Made by a program: the position numbers and the translations under genes
Assembly: GCA_037043235.1 (NCBI GenBank)
Contig: JAWRVZ010000450.1
Span: forward strand, 124,001 to 188,000
Source: Rhodeus uyekii
Taxonomy: Eukaryota > Chordata > Actinopteri > Cypriniformes > Acheilognathidae
DNA length: 64,000 nt
Direction: 5' to 3'
Part shown: positions 1-10,840 of the stretch, in pieces
Layout: each line of letters starts with the position of its first letter
How positions within the stretch are numbered: position 1 is the stretch's first letter
The notes under the pieces: generated by a model
What the model was told of the DNA's origin: nothing
The model's input: the letters and a program-made list of their open reading frames with translations, nothing else
The model's database searches: none

Positions 1-669
1 GGAAGGATGGGCAACCGACATTTGCAACATTCAGTGGCTTCTGGAAGAGGTTTCGGGAGATTTGAGCATGCCGAGGGCGGAAAGGATGCTGGAGAACAAC
101 TATTAGCACTTCGTCAAGGAAGTCAAACCGCCACTGACTATGCTCTCTCCTTCCGCACTCTCGCGGCCCAAACTGTGTGGGTAGAGGACACCCTTAAGCT
201 ACTGTTTCGAAAGGGATTGAACACCGAACTGCAATCTGAACTTGGCTGCCGCGATGATGGGAAGGATTTGGAACAGTTCATTGAACTTGCCATTCGTGTT
301 GACAACCTGATTCGCTCAAGATGGCCGACCCGAAACCCCTGGACCCCATTTTCAGCAGTTTCAACGTCGCCTGAGCCCATGCAGATTGGATACACTCATC
401 TACCTGCAGAGGATAGGGAACGACGAATTCGACAAAGATTATGTTTGTATTGTGACCAACCAGGTCATATGAGAGCAACATGCCCAATTCGGCCCATGTC
501 TAAAGACCCTACTGCGGTGAGTGTCCCAAGTCCTTCTTCCTCCAGTACTGTTATTCCTGTAATGCTGTCTTTCAACCAGAACTGTATTGAATCCGAAGCC
601 ATGATAGACTCTGGGGCAGCAGACAACTTCATTGAATTTCATTCGGAGAACTTAATTCGGAGTTTGTAA
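1..669 (+). pseudogene. gag: gag C-terminal part plus start of protease, broken
   Basis: The open frame from base 7 covers the C-terminal half of Gag. It has a CX2CX4HX4C zinc knuckle (CLYCDQPGHMRATC) that would bind element RNA, and then, in the same frame, the aspartic protease active-site motif DSGA near residue 203. Gag and protease are therefore in one frame here, unlike the element at 27822-33009, where pol lies in the -1 frame. In the first 60 bases Gag-like coding appears in another frame, so a frameshift near base 57 is likely. The stop at 667-669 follows a further shift, after which protease-like coding continues in another frame. Confidence 0.85.
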
Positions 670-2379
670 AAGTACACAGGATTCCTCTGATTCCATGTCA
701 ATCTGTGTTAACAGTGGCAGCGCTCGACGGGCGCCCCCTAGGGACCAGGAAGGTGTCCCTGCAAATTGGGGCATTGCACACTGAAACCACCCAGTTTTTT
801 GTCATTAAGACACCACAACATCCCATCATTCTCGGATTGCCCTGGCTTCGCTTGCATAACCCACACATCTCCTTGGAAGATAATCAAATCGTGCATTGGT
901 CAGAGTCATGTAAAATAAACTGCCTCCCTGTGTCCCCAGTCAAGAAAACAGCTCCATCTTCATCACAGACTCCATCTTCATCACACACATCTGTTAACAT
1001 CAAGACCTGAATACCAAGATCTCCATGAGGCTTTCAGTAAGTCCAGGGCTGCTCAATTACCTCCTCATCGTTCCAGTGACTGTGCAATCCACCTACTCCC
1101 AGGTACTACTCCCCCTAAAGGCAGAATTTTTCCCTTATCGCAACCAGAGTCTGAAGCCATGAAAGATTATATAGAGGAGGAATTATCCAAGGGATTTATC
1201 CAACCATCCACATCCCAGGCTTCTGCAGGATTCTTCTTTGTGAAGAAGAAAGACGGCAGCTTACGTCCTTGCATAGACTACCGGGGCCTGAATGAAATCA
1301 CAGTGAAATTCCGGTACCCTCTGCCTTTAGTACCCTCAGCTCTTGAACAATTACGCTCAGCAAAATATTTCACAAAACTGGACCTAAGAAGTGCTTACAA
1401 TCTCATCCGTATCTGAGAGGGGGACAAGTGGAAGACGGCCTTCTCCACCACTACCGGGCACTACGAATACAGGGTCATGCCATTCGGATTGGCTAACAGT
1501 CCATCAGTCTTTCAAGCTTTTGTCAACGACATCTTCCGAGATCTGCTCAACAATGGAGTCATCGTATACATAGATGATGTTCTCGTTTACTCCACAACCC
1601 GAGAGGAGCACATCACCCACGTTCGCACCGTTCTGAAGAGACTTATCGATCACCATCTCTATGCTAAGGCAGAAAAATGAGTTTCATCAAACATCCATCT
1701 CATTCTTGGGTTACATCATCAGCTCCGAGGGGGTCGCCATGGACGACACTAAGGTAAAGGCAGTACTACAGTGGCCTCAACCATCATCCATCAAATAATT
1801 ACAACGATTTTTGGGGTTTGCCAACTTCTATAGACGTTTTATCAGGAATTGCAGTACCATTGCATCACTGCTGACTTCCATGCTGAAAAAGGGAGGGGGT
1901 CGATTATCCTGGTCTGCTACCGCCGACCGTGCCTTCCAAAACCTAAAGGAACAATTCACCACTGCTCCCATCTTGCATCATCCTGATCCTGGAAAGGAGT
2001 TTGTCGTTGAAGTGGACGCTTGGGAGCAGTGTTATCCCAGAGACACGGCACCCCGCCTAAGCTCTTTCCGTGTGCATATTACTCAAGGAAACTCACCGCT
2101 ACCGAACAGAACTATGATGATGGGGACCAAGAGCTCCTGGCCATGAAGGCAGCTTTTGAACAATGGCGCCATTGGCTGGAGGGAAGTCGACAACCATTTC
2201 TGGTTCTAACTGACCATCGGAATCTGGAATATCTGCGTTCTGCCAAGAGACTCAATCCTCAACAGGCAAGATGGGCACTCTTCTTTACTAGATTTCAGTT
2301 CACTGTATCCTATCGGTTCGAAGAATGTCAAAGCGGATTCGAAGAATGTCAAAGCGGATGCTCTCTCTCGTCAACATGA
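670..2379 (+). pseudogene. pol: protease / reverse transcriptase / RNase H remnant
   Basis: The segments are protease C-terminus (705-1010), RT fingers and palm (1159-1680) and RT connection/RNase H (1811-2379). RT motifs include LDLRSAYN, MPFGLANSP and the catalytic YIDD box near 1568-1580. RNase H shows VEVDA and TDHRNLEYL. There is an in-frame TGA at 1414-1416 inside the palm. A one-base loss near 1678 ends the next frame, and another stop lies near 1795. A perfect 21-bp tandem duplication at 2317-2337 and 2338-2358 sits at the end of RNase H. No functional product is expected. Confidence 0.9.
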
Positions 2380-2389
2380 ATCCCCCCAG

Positions 2390-3822
2390 TTGCCAACCAC
2401 TAACAAACCCATTCTCCCATCAACACTCATTCTAGCTCCCATACAATGGGACATAATGACAGAAATCTCAAATGCTCAGAATTCGGAACCAACACCACCC
2501 GCGTGTCCTCCAGATCGCACTTATGTACCTACAACCTTGTGTAAGAGAGTAATTCAACTGGTCCATGAATTTCAAAGCTCAGGTCATCCCGGAATCACGG
2601 CGACTAACCAACTTGTGTGCAACAGGTTCTGGTGGCCTTCCATGCTCACCGACGTCATCACCTTCATACACGCCTGCACCGTCTGTCAGACATCCAAAGC
2701 CTCTCATCAAGTTCCTGCCGTTCTACTCCAGCCCCTCCCAATACCTCAACGACCTTGGTCACATATTGCCATAGACTTTGTCACAGATCTTCCCAGCTCT
2801 CAAGGTAATACCACCATACTGACCGTGGTTGATCAGTTTTCAAAGGCCTGTCGCTTCATTCCTCTACCCAAGTTACCCACAGCCTTGGAGACAGCGGAAT
2901 GTTTATGCAACTGGGTATTCCGGCTTTACGGTCTTCCAGAAGATATAGTCTCAGACCGTGGTCCACAGTTCACCTCGCGCTTATGGAAAGCCTTCTTCCA
3001 ACAACTCAACGTCAGCCTTGCGTCAGGTTACCACCCCCAAGCCAATGGACAGGTGGAGCGTCTAAACCAAGAACTTACTCGCTACCTCAGGTCATACTGC
3101 CATAACAACCAGACAGATTGGAGTCGTTTCCTGTTCTGGGCTGAGTACGCCCAAAATTCTCTCCGCAAACCCTCTACTACACTAACTCCATTCCAATGTG
3201 TGCTGGGATACCAGCCCCCTCTATTCCCCTGGTCGGGTGAACCTTCAGAATTACCCTCTGTTAACGACTGGCTCCAAAGGAGTGAGAATGTGTGGGACAA
3301 GGCACATGTACACCTTCAAAGAGCTGTTCGACGTCAGAAGGTACAAGCAGATCGCCGTCGTCGCACTCATCCGGATTACCAACCGGGTCAATGGGCCTGG
3401 CTATCAACTCGAGATCTCCAACTTCGTCTCCCCTGCAAAAAGCTCAGTCCTAGGTACGTGGGTCCCTTCAAGATTATTAGGCAGATAACCCCTGTATCTT
3501 ATCGTCTGGCCCTTCCTTCTGACTACCGTATCTCACCCACTTTCCACGTGTCTCTGCATAAGCTCGCAGGTGGTTCGAGAGGAGGGGAGAACCAGGACGA
3601 GACCGGTGACCATAGACCCCCTCCCCTGATCTTCGAAGGCGAGGAGGCTTATCGAGTACACGAGCTCCTGGACTCCAGACGCCGGGGTAGAGTGATACAA
3701 TATTTGGTGGACTGGGAGGGGTATGGCCCAGAAGAACGATAATGGGTCAATGCGGAAGATATCCTCGACCTGAATCTCCTCAATGACTTTCACCAAGCGC
3801 ACCCTGAGAGACAAGCCCCTCG
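2390..3822 (+). pseudogene. pol: integrase with chromodomain, stop in chromodomain
   Basis: A 450-codon open frame covers the integrase. It has an N-terminal HHCC zinc site (HPG...CTVCQTSK), the DDE core (IDFVTD, SDRGPQF, NGQVERLN), a GPF module (RYVGPFKI) and most of a chromodomain ending in VDWEGYGPEER. A TAA at about 3740-3742 stops the frame inside the chromodomain. Matching residues (W, then the helix start) continue in frame after it, so this is a nonsense change and not the natural end. The integrase inserts element cDNA, and chromodomains in this group direct it to chromatin marks. Upstream RT is in another frame. Confidence 0.92.
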
Positions 3823-3875
3823 TCCACGTGGTAGACCCCGGCGTCGACCACTTCCTCGCTTCAGGAGCCGCTCGC

Positions 3876-3888
3876 AGGGAGGGGGCTC
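3876..3888 (+). promoter_or_regulatory. polypurine tract
   Basis: The purine run GGGAGGGGG ends a few bases before the TGTCAC start of the 3' LTR, where plus-strand priming is expected. The Gag-only element at 34849-37240 has a very similar tract (GGGAGGGGG). Confidence 0.75.
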
Positions 3889-4307
3889 TGTCACAAATAC
3901 AGTCTCTGTGGTCCCCTCCGATCACCATCAGAGGGCTCCCTCACCTGAATACTAGATCCCCCCCCCAGGACTCCAGTTCCCATAATGCCATGCCCTGCTC
4001 TGATTACCTGATAACACTCTTGTGGACTATAAATTCTCCCACTCCCATATCCCCAGTGTGACGTTTTGTTCTGCCCTGGCTGACATCTCTGAGCGTTTAT
4101 CCTGTGATTACTCTGATTCTTGTGCATTACCTCGCACTGTTTATCTCGTTTATGACCCATTGCTGCCTGCCCTGAATTCTGCCTGCCTTATCGTTTTCGT
4201 CTCTGATCTTCTGTTGCTGGTGATTTACCCCTGCCTGTCTGACTGGCTACGATTATTCTTAATAAAAATCTGCAAATGGATCCTACTGCCTCTGACCCTG
4301 CGTTACA
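3889..4307 (+). repeat. 3' LTR of the decayed gypsy element
   Basis: The segment starts TGTCAC directly after the purine tract and appears to end at TTACA. It has a TATA box (TATAAA, 4028-4033) and a polyadenylation signal AATAAA at 4261-4266. By the geometry of the other elements here, the transcript should start near 4058 (GTGACGTT...). The right boundary is inferred, since no second copy is available for comparison. Confidence 0.75.
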
Positions 4308-4344
4308 CCACCGTTATTGGTTTGATTTGTTTCTATTGTTCTCC

Positions 4345-4398
4345 TCAATCATAAGTCATTTTAGACGAAAGCATCAGCTAAATGATTAAATGTAAAGA
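4345..4398 (+). repeat. possible SINE/L2-type 3' tail remnant
   Basis: The text around TCAGCTAAATGATTAAATG resembles a tail motif common at the 3' ends of fish SINEs and their partner L2 LINEs. It is short and diverged, and no tRNA-like head is visible. Confidence 0.35.
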
Positions 4399-4473
4399 AT
4401 TTCACTTTCATCAGATAAACACAAAAATACTTTTTCAAAAAAAATAATACATTTCTGTCCATTTAAGAGAATA

Positions 4474-4680
4474 CACTGGTGGGAAAATGAGTTTTCCCCC
4501 TTCATGATTTCTTTTTTTTTTTTTTTTGCATGTTTGTCACACTGTTTCAGATCATCAAACAAAAGTAAAAATTAGTCAAAGATAACACAAGTACACACTT
4601 TTTAAATGAATGTTGTTATTATTAAGGGAAAACCAAATCCAAACCCTGTGTGAAAAAGTGTCTTCGTTAAACATAAAACA
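4474..4680 (+). repeat. left IR/DR of the Tc1-like element
   Basis: The outer repeat at 4474 (CACTGGTGGGAAAATGAG) and the inner repeat near 4651-4666 (TGTGTGAAAAAGTGTC) flank a stretch that is the reverse complement of 11940-12126. Transposase would bind both direct repeats. A poly-T tract lies inside. Confidence 0.85.
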
Positions 4681-4750
4681 TAACTTAACTGTGGTTTATC
4701 ACACCTGAGTTCAATTTCTGAAGACCAAAAGATCTTTAAAAGCTAGACAT

Positions 4751-4846
4751 CATGCCGAGATCCAAAGAAATTCAGGAACAAATGAGAAAGAAAGTAATTA
4801 AGTTAGTCGGGAAAAAGATATACCGTAAAGCCATTTCTAAAACTTT
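4751..4846 (+). pseudogene. Tc1 transposase, N-terminal piece
   Basis: The ATG at 4751 opens a frame starting MPRSKEIQEQMRKKV, a recognisable start of fish Tc1-like transposases (first helix-turn-helix of the DNA-binding domain). The next segment is altered and the frame is cut by the LTR inserted at about 4847. Coding resumes at about 10628. The duplicated target bases ACTTT (4842-4846 and 10627-10631) join the two pieces. Confidence 0.85.
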
Positions 4847-5019
4847 TTCATGAGAATAAGGAACGAGATGGAGTGAAATAGATTTAATGTCCTGAGATGT
4901 TGAATACAAACAAATCAGCAAACAAACAATATCCAAGTGATGCAATGGGCAACTGGTGTGTGATGAGTGTGACGAATCCAGGTGAATGACGGAGACAACA
5001 GGAGTGCAGACACGGGGAA

Positions 5020-5552
5020 AGTCAAGTCAAGTCACCTTTATTTATATAGCGCTTTTTACAATGTAGATTGTTTCAAAGCAGCTTTACAGGAGAAACAATA
5101 TAAACAAAGTTTGTTTGGCTGAACAGAAGCCCCAAAAGAGCAGGCGAATCAATACAATTGATGAATTTTAAGTGTTAAGTTTCCCCAACTGAGCAAGCCA
5201 TAGGCGACAGCGGCAAGGAACCAAAACTCCGGCAGGTGACGTAACGAATGATGAATAGAATGGAGAAAAAAACCTTGGGAGAAACCAGGCTCAGTTGGGG
5301 GACCAGTTCTCCTCTGGCCAACAGCCAAATAGTGCATGATTATTATACAACAATTCAAGTCCAATATGAAGTCCAATTTGGTCCGGTTAGAGATGGGTTC
5401 ATGATCGTCACAGGGGAGGGTCCAGTAGAGTCACGGTCTCCGCAGACACCCCAGGGCAGTGCTGTGCTCGTGTCCAGGTCCTTCATCTGATCTGGATACG
5501 GCCCGGATCCAGCTGACCACGGTAACCTCGGAATAAACAGAGACCAATATCA
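5020..5552 (-). mobile_element. 5'-truncated L2 LINE copy (3' UTR only)
   Basis: The sequence nearly duplicates 5553-6100. On the minus strand it runs from the internal point TTGATATTG to the end ATAAATAAAGGTGACTTGACTTGAC. It has the AATAAA-like signal and pentameric TTGAC tail of the neighbouring LINE, and abuts that LINE's own tail without spacer. Differences are few substitutions and small indels. It contains no intact ORF. Confidence 0.85.
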
Positions 5553-5580
5553 AGTCAAGTCAAGTCACCTTTATTTATAT
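5541..5580 (-). repeat. LINE 3' tail: AATAAA-like signal and (TTGAC)n
   Basis: On the minus strand this reads ATAAATAAAGGTGACTTGACTTGAC. The same tail recurs at 5020-5045, and a diverged version at 38383-38400. A short-repeat tail in place of poly(A) is characteristic of L2/CR1 elements and marks the 3' end. Confidence 0.85.
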
Positions 5581-6221
5581 AGCGCTTTTTACAATGTAGA
5601 TTGTTTCAAAGCAGCTTTACAGGAAAAACAATATAAACAAAGTTTGTTTGGCTGAACAGAAGCCCCAAAAGAGCAGGCGAATCAATACAATTGATGAATT
5701 TTAAGTGTTAAGTTTCCCCAACTGAGCAAGCCATAGGCGACAGCGGCAAGGAACCAAAACTCCGGCAGGTGACGTAACGAATGAAGAATAGAATGGAGAA
5801 AAAACCTTGGGAGAAACCAGGCTCAGTCGGGGGACCAGTTCTCCTCTGGCCAAAGCCAAACAGTACATGATTATTATATTGACAACAATTCAAGTCCAAT
5901 ATGAAGTCCAATTTGGTCCGGTTGGAGATGGGTTCATGATCGTCACAGGGGAGGGTCCAGTAGAGTCACGGTCTCCGCAGACACTTCAGGGTAGTGCTGT
6001 GCTCGTGTCCAGGTCCTTCATCTGATCTGGATACGGCCCGGATCCGGCTGACCACGGTAACCTCGGAATAAACAGAGAACAATATCAGCGTAGATGCCAT
6101 TCTTCTTCTGATATATCGAGTACATCAGGTGTTATGGGAATGTTCTCGGTTCCGGCTTATCTAAATTATGCAGCCTAACAATCATTTTACATGATTTGGA
6201 TTAAAATGTATGTATAATGTG

Positions 6222-9188
6222 TTATGTGTATGCCAGGTTGAAAAGATGTGTTTTTAGTCTAGATTTAAACTGACAGAGTGTGTCTGCTTCCCAAACTGTA
6301 TTAGGAAGACTGTTCCAGAGTTTAGGAGCTAAATAGGAAAAGGATCGACCGCCAGCAGTTGACTTTGATATTCTAGGTATTATAAGCTGGTCAGTATTTT
6401 GGGATCGCAATAGACGTGAAGGACTATAATGTGTTAAGAGATCGCTCAAGTACTGGGGAGCTAAACCATTTAATGCTTTGTAAGTAATTAGCAAGATTTT
6501 AAAATGTATTCGGTGATTAATAGGAAGCCAGTGCAGGTTTGACAGAACTGGGCTAATATGCTCATATTTCCTGGTTCTAGTAAGAACTCGAGCTGCTGCA
6601 TTTTGGACCAGCTGGAATTTGTTTATTAAGCGTGCAGAGCAACCACCTAGTAGAGCATTACAATAATCTAGCCTTGAACTCATGAACGCATGAACTAACT
6701 TTTCCGCATTTGTCTTAGATAGCATATGTCGCAATTTAGATATATTTTTAAGATGGAAGAATGCCGTTTTACAGATGCTAGAAACATGGCTTTCAAATGA
6801 AAGATTGGTATCAAAGAGCACACCCAGGTTTCTAACTGACGACGAAGACTTGACAGAGCAGCCATCGAGTGTTAGGCAGTAGTCTAGATTATTATGTGCC
6901 GAACTTTTTGGTCTGATAATTAGAATCTCTGTTTTTTCAGAATTTAGCAGTAGAAAGTTATTAGTCATCCAATTTTTTATATCGGTTATGCATTCTGTTA
7001 ATTCAGTGAATTTGTTCGTTTCATCAGGATGAGAAGAAATATAGAGCTGAGTATCATCAGCGTAACAATGAAAGCTAATGCCATGCTTCCTAATAACTGC
7101 ACCCAAAGGAAGCATGTACAGGGTGAAAAGCAATGGTCCTAGTACTGAACCTTGAGGAACTCCATATTGAACCCGTGACCGATATGACATCTCCTCATTT
7201 AATGCTACAAACTGATAACGCTCAGATAAGTATGACTTGAACCAGGCTAATGCAACTCCACTAATGCCAACATAATTTTCAAGTCTATTCAGAAGGATTT
7301 TGTGGTCAATAGTATCAAATGCAGCACTAAGGTCCAGTAACACTAACAGAGAGATACAACCACGATCGGATGATAATAGCAAATCATTTGTAACTCTAAT
7401 TAGAGCAGTCTCAGTACTATGATATGGTCTAAATCCTGACTGGAAATCCTCGTAGATGCTGTTTCTTTATAGAAAGGAACATAGTTGTAAAGATATTGCC
7501 TTTTCTAGAATCTTTGACAAGAAAGGTAGATTCGATATCGGCCTGTAATTAACTAATTCTGTAGGATCAAGTTGTGGTTTTTTAATAAGCGGTTTAATTA
7601 CAGCCAGCTTAAAGGTTTTTGGTACGTATCCTAATGACAAAGAAGAATTAATAATATTAAGAATAGGATCTATGATTTCTGGAAGCATCTCTTTCAGTAG
7701 CTTAGTCGGTATTGGGTCTAGCATACATGTTGTTGATTTTGATGATTTAACGAGTTTAGACAATTCTTCCTCCCCAATAGCAATGAAGGATTGGAATTTT
7801 TCTTCAGGGACACTAAAATGTACTGTATTTTGGAATATTGTAGTAGATTGTTGCATGTTTATTATTTTCTCTCTAATATTATTAATTTTGCAAGTAAAGA
7901 AGTCCATGAAGTCATTAGTGCTGTGCTGATTTAAAGCATCTGGGGTTGAGGCTTTATTTCTTGTTAATTTAGTCACTGTATCAAATAAATACCTAGGGTT
8001 GTATTTGTTTTCTTCTAAGAGGGTAGAAAAGTAAGTAGATCTAGCTGATCTTAAGGCCTTTCTGAATGCAATAGAGCTGTCTTTCCATGAAAGGCGAAAA
8101 ACCTCTAGCTTAGTTTTTTTCCAGCTCCGCTCCATTTTTCTGGCTGCTCTCTTGAGGGCCCGGGTGTGCTCGTTGTACCACGGTGTTGGACTATTTTCTT
8201 TAATCTTCTTTAAGCGTAACGGAGCAACAGTGTCTAAAGTGCTGGAAAAGAGAGAGTTTATAGTTTCTGTTGCAACATCAAGTTCTTCTAGGCTATCTGG
8301 GATGTTAAGTAGATGAAACTGATCGGGAAGATTATTTATAAAGCTATCTTTTGTGTTAGGAGTGATAGTTCTACTATATTTATAACAGGGAGTTAGTTTT
8401 TCGACTTTGGCTAAAGGTAATCTACACGCAACTAAGTAATGATCTGAGATGTCATCGCTCTGCTGCAGAAATTGAACAGTATCAACATTGATCCCATATG
8501 ACAATATTAGATCTAAAGTATGATTATGAGAATGAGTGGGTCCTGATACATGTTGTGTAACTCCAATAGACTTTAAAATGTCTCTAAATGCCAATCCCAA
8601 TGCGTCTTTTTCATTATCTACATGGATGTTAAAATCACCGACGATTATGACTTTATCTGCAGACATTACTAATCCTGAGAGAAAATCAGCAAATTCTTTG
8701 ATAAAGTCTGTATGGTGCCCTGGTGGCCTGTATAGAATAGCCAGCACAAAAGTTAAACAGGAATTATTACTTGCACTAGATAATTTTACATTGAGGACCA
8801 TCACTTCAAAAGAATTATATTTCAAATTAGACCTTTGAGCAGTACTGATCGTGTTACTATAAATTACAGCAACACCTCCTCCTTTACCTTTCAGACGAGG
8901 CTCATGTTTATAACAGTAATTTTGAGGGGTGGACTCATGTAAAGTAATATAATCGTCTGGTTTTAGCCAAGTTTCTGTCAAACACAGCACATCTAGTTTA
9001 TGATCTGTAATCATATCATTTACAATAAGTGCTTTTGAGGAAAGGGATCGTATATTCAGTAACCCAAGCTTTATCATTTGTTCATTTGTGTTATATCCAT
9101 TCTTAGTTGTTTGTAAATCAATTAAATTTTTACTCTTTAAACGATTTTGAGAGATTTTTGTATTTGCTAATTCGGGGAACAGACACAA
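6222..9188 (-). pseudogene. LINE ORF2: APE endonuclease and reverse transcriptase, one internal stop
   Basis: A frame of 989 codons is open except for a single TAA at 7469-7467. The N-terminal part holds the APE-type endonuclease: LLNIRSLSSK, the catalytic LTETWL, GDFNIHVD and the SDHYLV motif. The RT follows: NYRPISNLPFLSKILEK, then after the stop the palm motif LDLSAAFDTIDH, GVPQGSVLGPLLF and the catalytic YADD. The C-terminal region contains GGRSFSYLAPKLWNSLP, typical of fish L2-like elements. The stop falls just upstream of RT motif A, so only endonuclease plus an RT fragment would be made. Coding on both sides stays in the same frame, so there is no frameshift. Confidence 0.92.
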
Positions 9189-9318
9189 TCTCTATAGGAT
9201 GATATCTAGGTGAAAGAGTCTCTATGTGTTGGAATTTATCTGACCTCTGTGACGTGAGACAGCTAGCAGACGGTCGGTTTAGCCAGTTTGTCTGCTTCCT
9301 GACCTGGACCCCAGTTAG

Positions 9319-10149
9319 TCAAGGTTTAGCTCTAAGACTATATGCCAAATTATTAGAGAGAAGAGCGGCACCATCCCAGGTGGGATGAATACCATCTCTT
9401 TTCAACAGGTCAGGTCTGCCCCAAAAACTTTTCCAATTGTCTATAAACCCTATGTTATTCTGCGGGCACCACTTAGACATCCAGCCATTGAGTGAGGATA
9501 ATCTGCTAAGCATCTCATCACTCCTGCGCATAGGAAGAGGTTCACACACCTCTTTAATATTAGTTTTAGTGATCTCCGACTGACGAAGTCGGACATCATT
9601 AGCGCCGACGTGAATAACAATCTTAGAATATTTACGATTAGCCTTAGCCAGCACTTTTAAATTTGCTTTGACGTCAGGCGCTCTGGCTCCCGGCAAACAT
9701 GTGACTATGGTGGCTGGAGTCTCTATTTTCACATTCCGAGTAATAGAATCGCCAATCACTAGGGCACTTTCAACAGGTTTCTCAGTGGGTGCGTCACTGA
9801 GTGGGGAGAACCTGTTTGATGTTCTGATCGGAATGGAACAGTGGTTTTTTGACCCGCGATTATGCCGTCTCACAGTCACCCAGTTGCCCTGCTGCACGGG
9901 CTCTACAGCCGGAACCGAACAATGTACAGGGTTTGCTAAGCTAGTCGCATCCAAAGTAGTATCTAAAGCCCTTACATTCTTACTATCCTCGATTAAAGTT
10001 TGGATGCGTGTCTCTAATTCTGAAACCTTCTCTGTCAGCCTAATTATGTCCCTACATTTATGACATGTGAAGCCTTCACAGCTGACAGAGACAGAAAGAC
10101 TATGCATGAAGCAGGCAGTGCAAGTGACAATTTTGAGAGAAGATGACAT
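9319..10149 (-). CDS. LINE ORF1 protein: zinc-binding, coiled-coil and SGNH esterase
   Basis: This is an intact 276-codon ORF. Residues 1-45 hold several cysteines (CTAC, CEGFTCHKC) resembling a small zinc-binding module. Residues about 40-65 look like a short coiled coil (LTEKVSELETRIQTLIED). Residues about 128-270 form an SGNH/GDSL-type esterase with block I GDSIT, block III GANDV and block V DGIHPTWDG, so the catalytic Ser, Gly, Asn, Asp and His positions are all present. ORF1 proteins with esterase domains occur in CR1/L2-clade LINEs and are thought to help form the RNP or act on membranes. It lies 130 bp upstream of ORF2. Confidence 0.88.
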   Translation of the reverse strand: MSSSLKIVTCTACFMHSLSVSVSCEGFTCHKCRDIIRLTEKVSELETRIQTLIEDSKNVRALDTTLDATSLANPVHCSVPAVEPVQQGNWVTVRRHNRGSKNHCSIPIRTSNRFSPLSDAPTEKPVESALVIGDSITRNVKIETPATIVTCLPGARAPDVKANLKVLAKANRKYSKIVIHVGANDVRLRQSEITKTNIKEVCEPLPMRRSDEMLSRLSSLNGWMSKWCPQNNIGFIDNWKSFWGRPDLLKRDGIHPTWDGAALLSNNLAYSLRAKP

Positions 10150-10627
10150 GACTCACCGCGTGTGTTGATCCAACTTGTTGACCAGTTGTTTGATGAAGTC
10201 GGGAAAAAAGGCGCGAGCGAGAAAAACGCTGTGTGCACGGACAGTAAGATAGCACAATGCTAACGCGTTTAGCGACTTAGATTAAAGCTAACGATTACAA
10301 TATATTAAATAATCTAATATTGTATTTAGCAATACAAACGAACGTCGAGTTTAAGATCTAAAACAAAAATCAAGTTTATATGTCAGTACAAACGCAATCC
10401 ACTGCAAACATGAAACCTGGAAACACAGGAAGCCGATGACACAGGAACAACGGCAGACAAAACAACGATCTGGTAAACACAAGGTGGTTAGCAAGACTAG
10501 ATATAATGAAGTGCAGCAGGTGGTGACGATGAATGAATGAGTGGGTGATCAGTAGCCACGCCTCCCACATTTGCTCCACATATCTACACACCTGCAGACA
10601 AAGTCAGTGCATTCATGAACCATGACA

Positions 10628-10840
10628 CTTTAGGACTCCAGTGAACCGCAGTTAGAGCCATTATCCACAAACGGTGAGAACATGGACCAGTGGTGAATCT
10701 TCCCAGGAGTGAACGGCCGACCAAAATAATCTCAAAAGTGCAGTGACGACACATCCAAGAGGTCACAAAAGACCCCACAACAACATTCAAAGAACTGCAT
10801 GCTTTACTTGCCTCAGATAAGGTCAGTGTTCATGACTCCA
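10628..10840 (+). pseudogene. Tc1 transposase, DNA-binding domain piece
   Basis: It continues the frame interrupted at 4846. Recognisable Tc1 segments include the second helix-turn-helix region and the stretch translating around EVTKDPTTT, reached through several small changes. It stops at the CTCCA duplicated by the LTR inserted at 10841. Confidence 0.8.

Larger units (their letters stand above)
1..4307 (+). mobile_element. Ty3/gypsy chromovirus (Tf1/sushi-like), 3' part, decayed
   Basis: Gag zinc knuckle, protease, reverse transcriptase, RNase H, integrase and chromodomain occur in that order on the + strand, followed by a purine tract and a 3' LTR. The order with integrase last and a C-terminal chromodomain is that of Ty3/gypsy chromoviruses. 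The 5' LTR, PBS and start of gag lie outside the window. The reading frame is broken many times by frameshifts and stops, so this copy is inactive. It is clearly older than the related complete element at 27822-33009. Confidence 0.93.
5553..10375 (-). mobile_element. L2-clade LINE, essentially full length
   Basis: On the minus strand the order is 5' UTR (about 10375-10150), ORF1 (10149-9319), ORF2 (9188-6222) and a 3' UTR of about 670 bp ending in TATAAATAAAGG plus (TTGAC)n. ORF1 with an SGNH esterase domain and ORF2 with an APE endonuclease and RT are features of the CR1/L2 group. The only clear coding defect is one TAA in ORF2 (7467-7469). It lies inside a solo LTR. The 5' boundary is approximate, and I could not identify a target-site duplication. 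Confidence 0.9.
4847..10627 (-). mobile_element. solo LTR related to the 27822-33009 gypsy LTR, split by a LINE
   Basis: The left part 4847-5019 begins TTCATGAG and the right part (about 10376-10627) ends CCATGACA. Without the LINE this is about 425 bp, close to the 445-bp LTRs at 27822 and 32565, which begin TGTCATGAG and end CCGTGACA. The right parts share GTGATCAGT and CCACGCCTCCCACAT with those LTRs. It is flanked by ACTTT and lies inside the Tc1 transposase. The related LTRs serve a minus-strand element, so this LTR probably reads on the minus strand as well. The left half is much diverged. Confidence 0.75.

Noticed and set aside
7672..8838. + strand ORFs of 85-100 residues
   Set aside because: Antisense to LINE ORF2, with no independent support.
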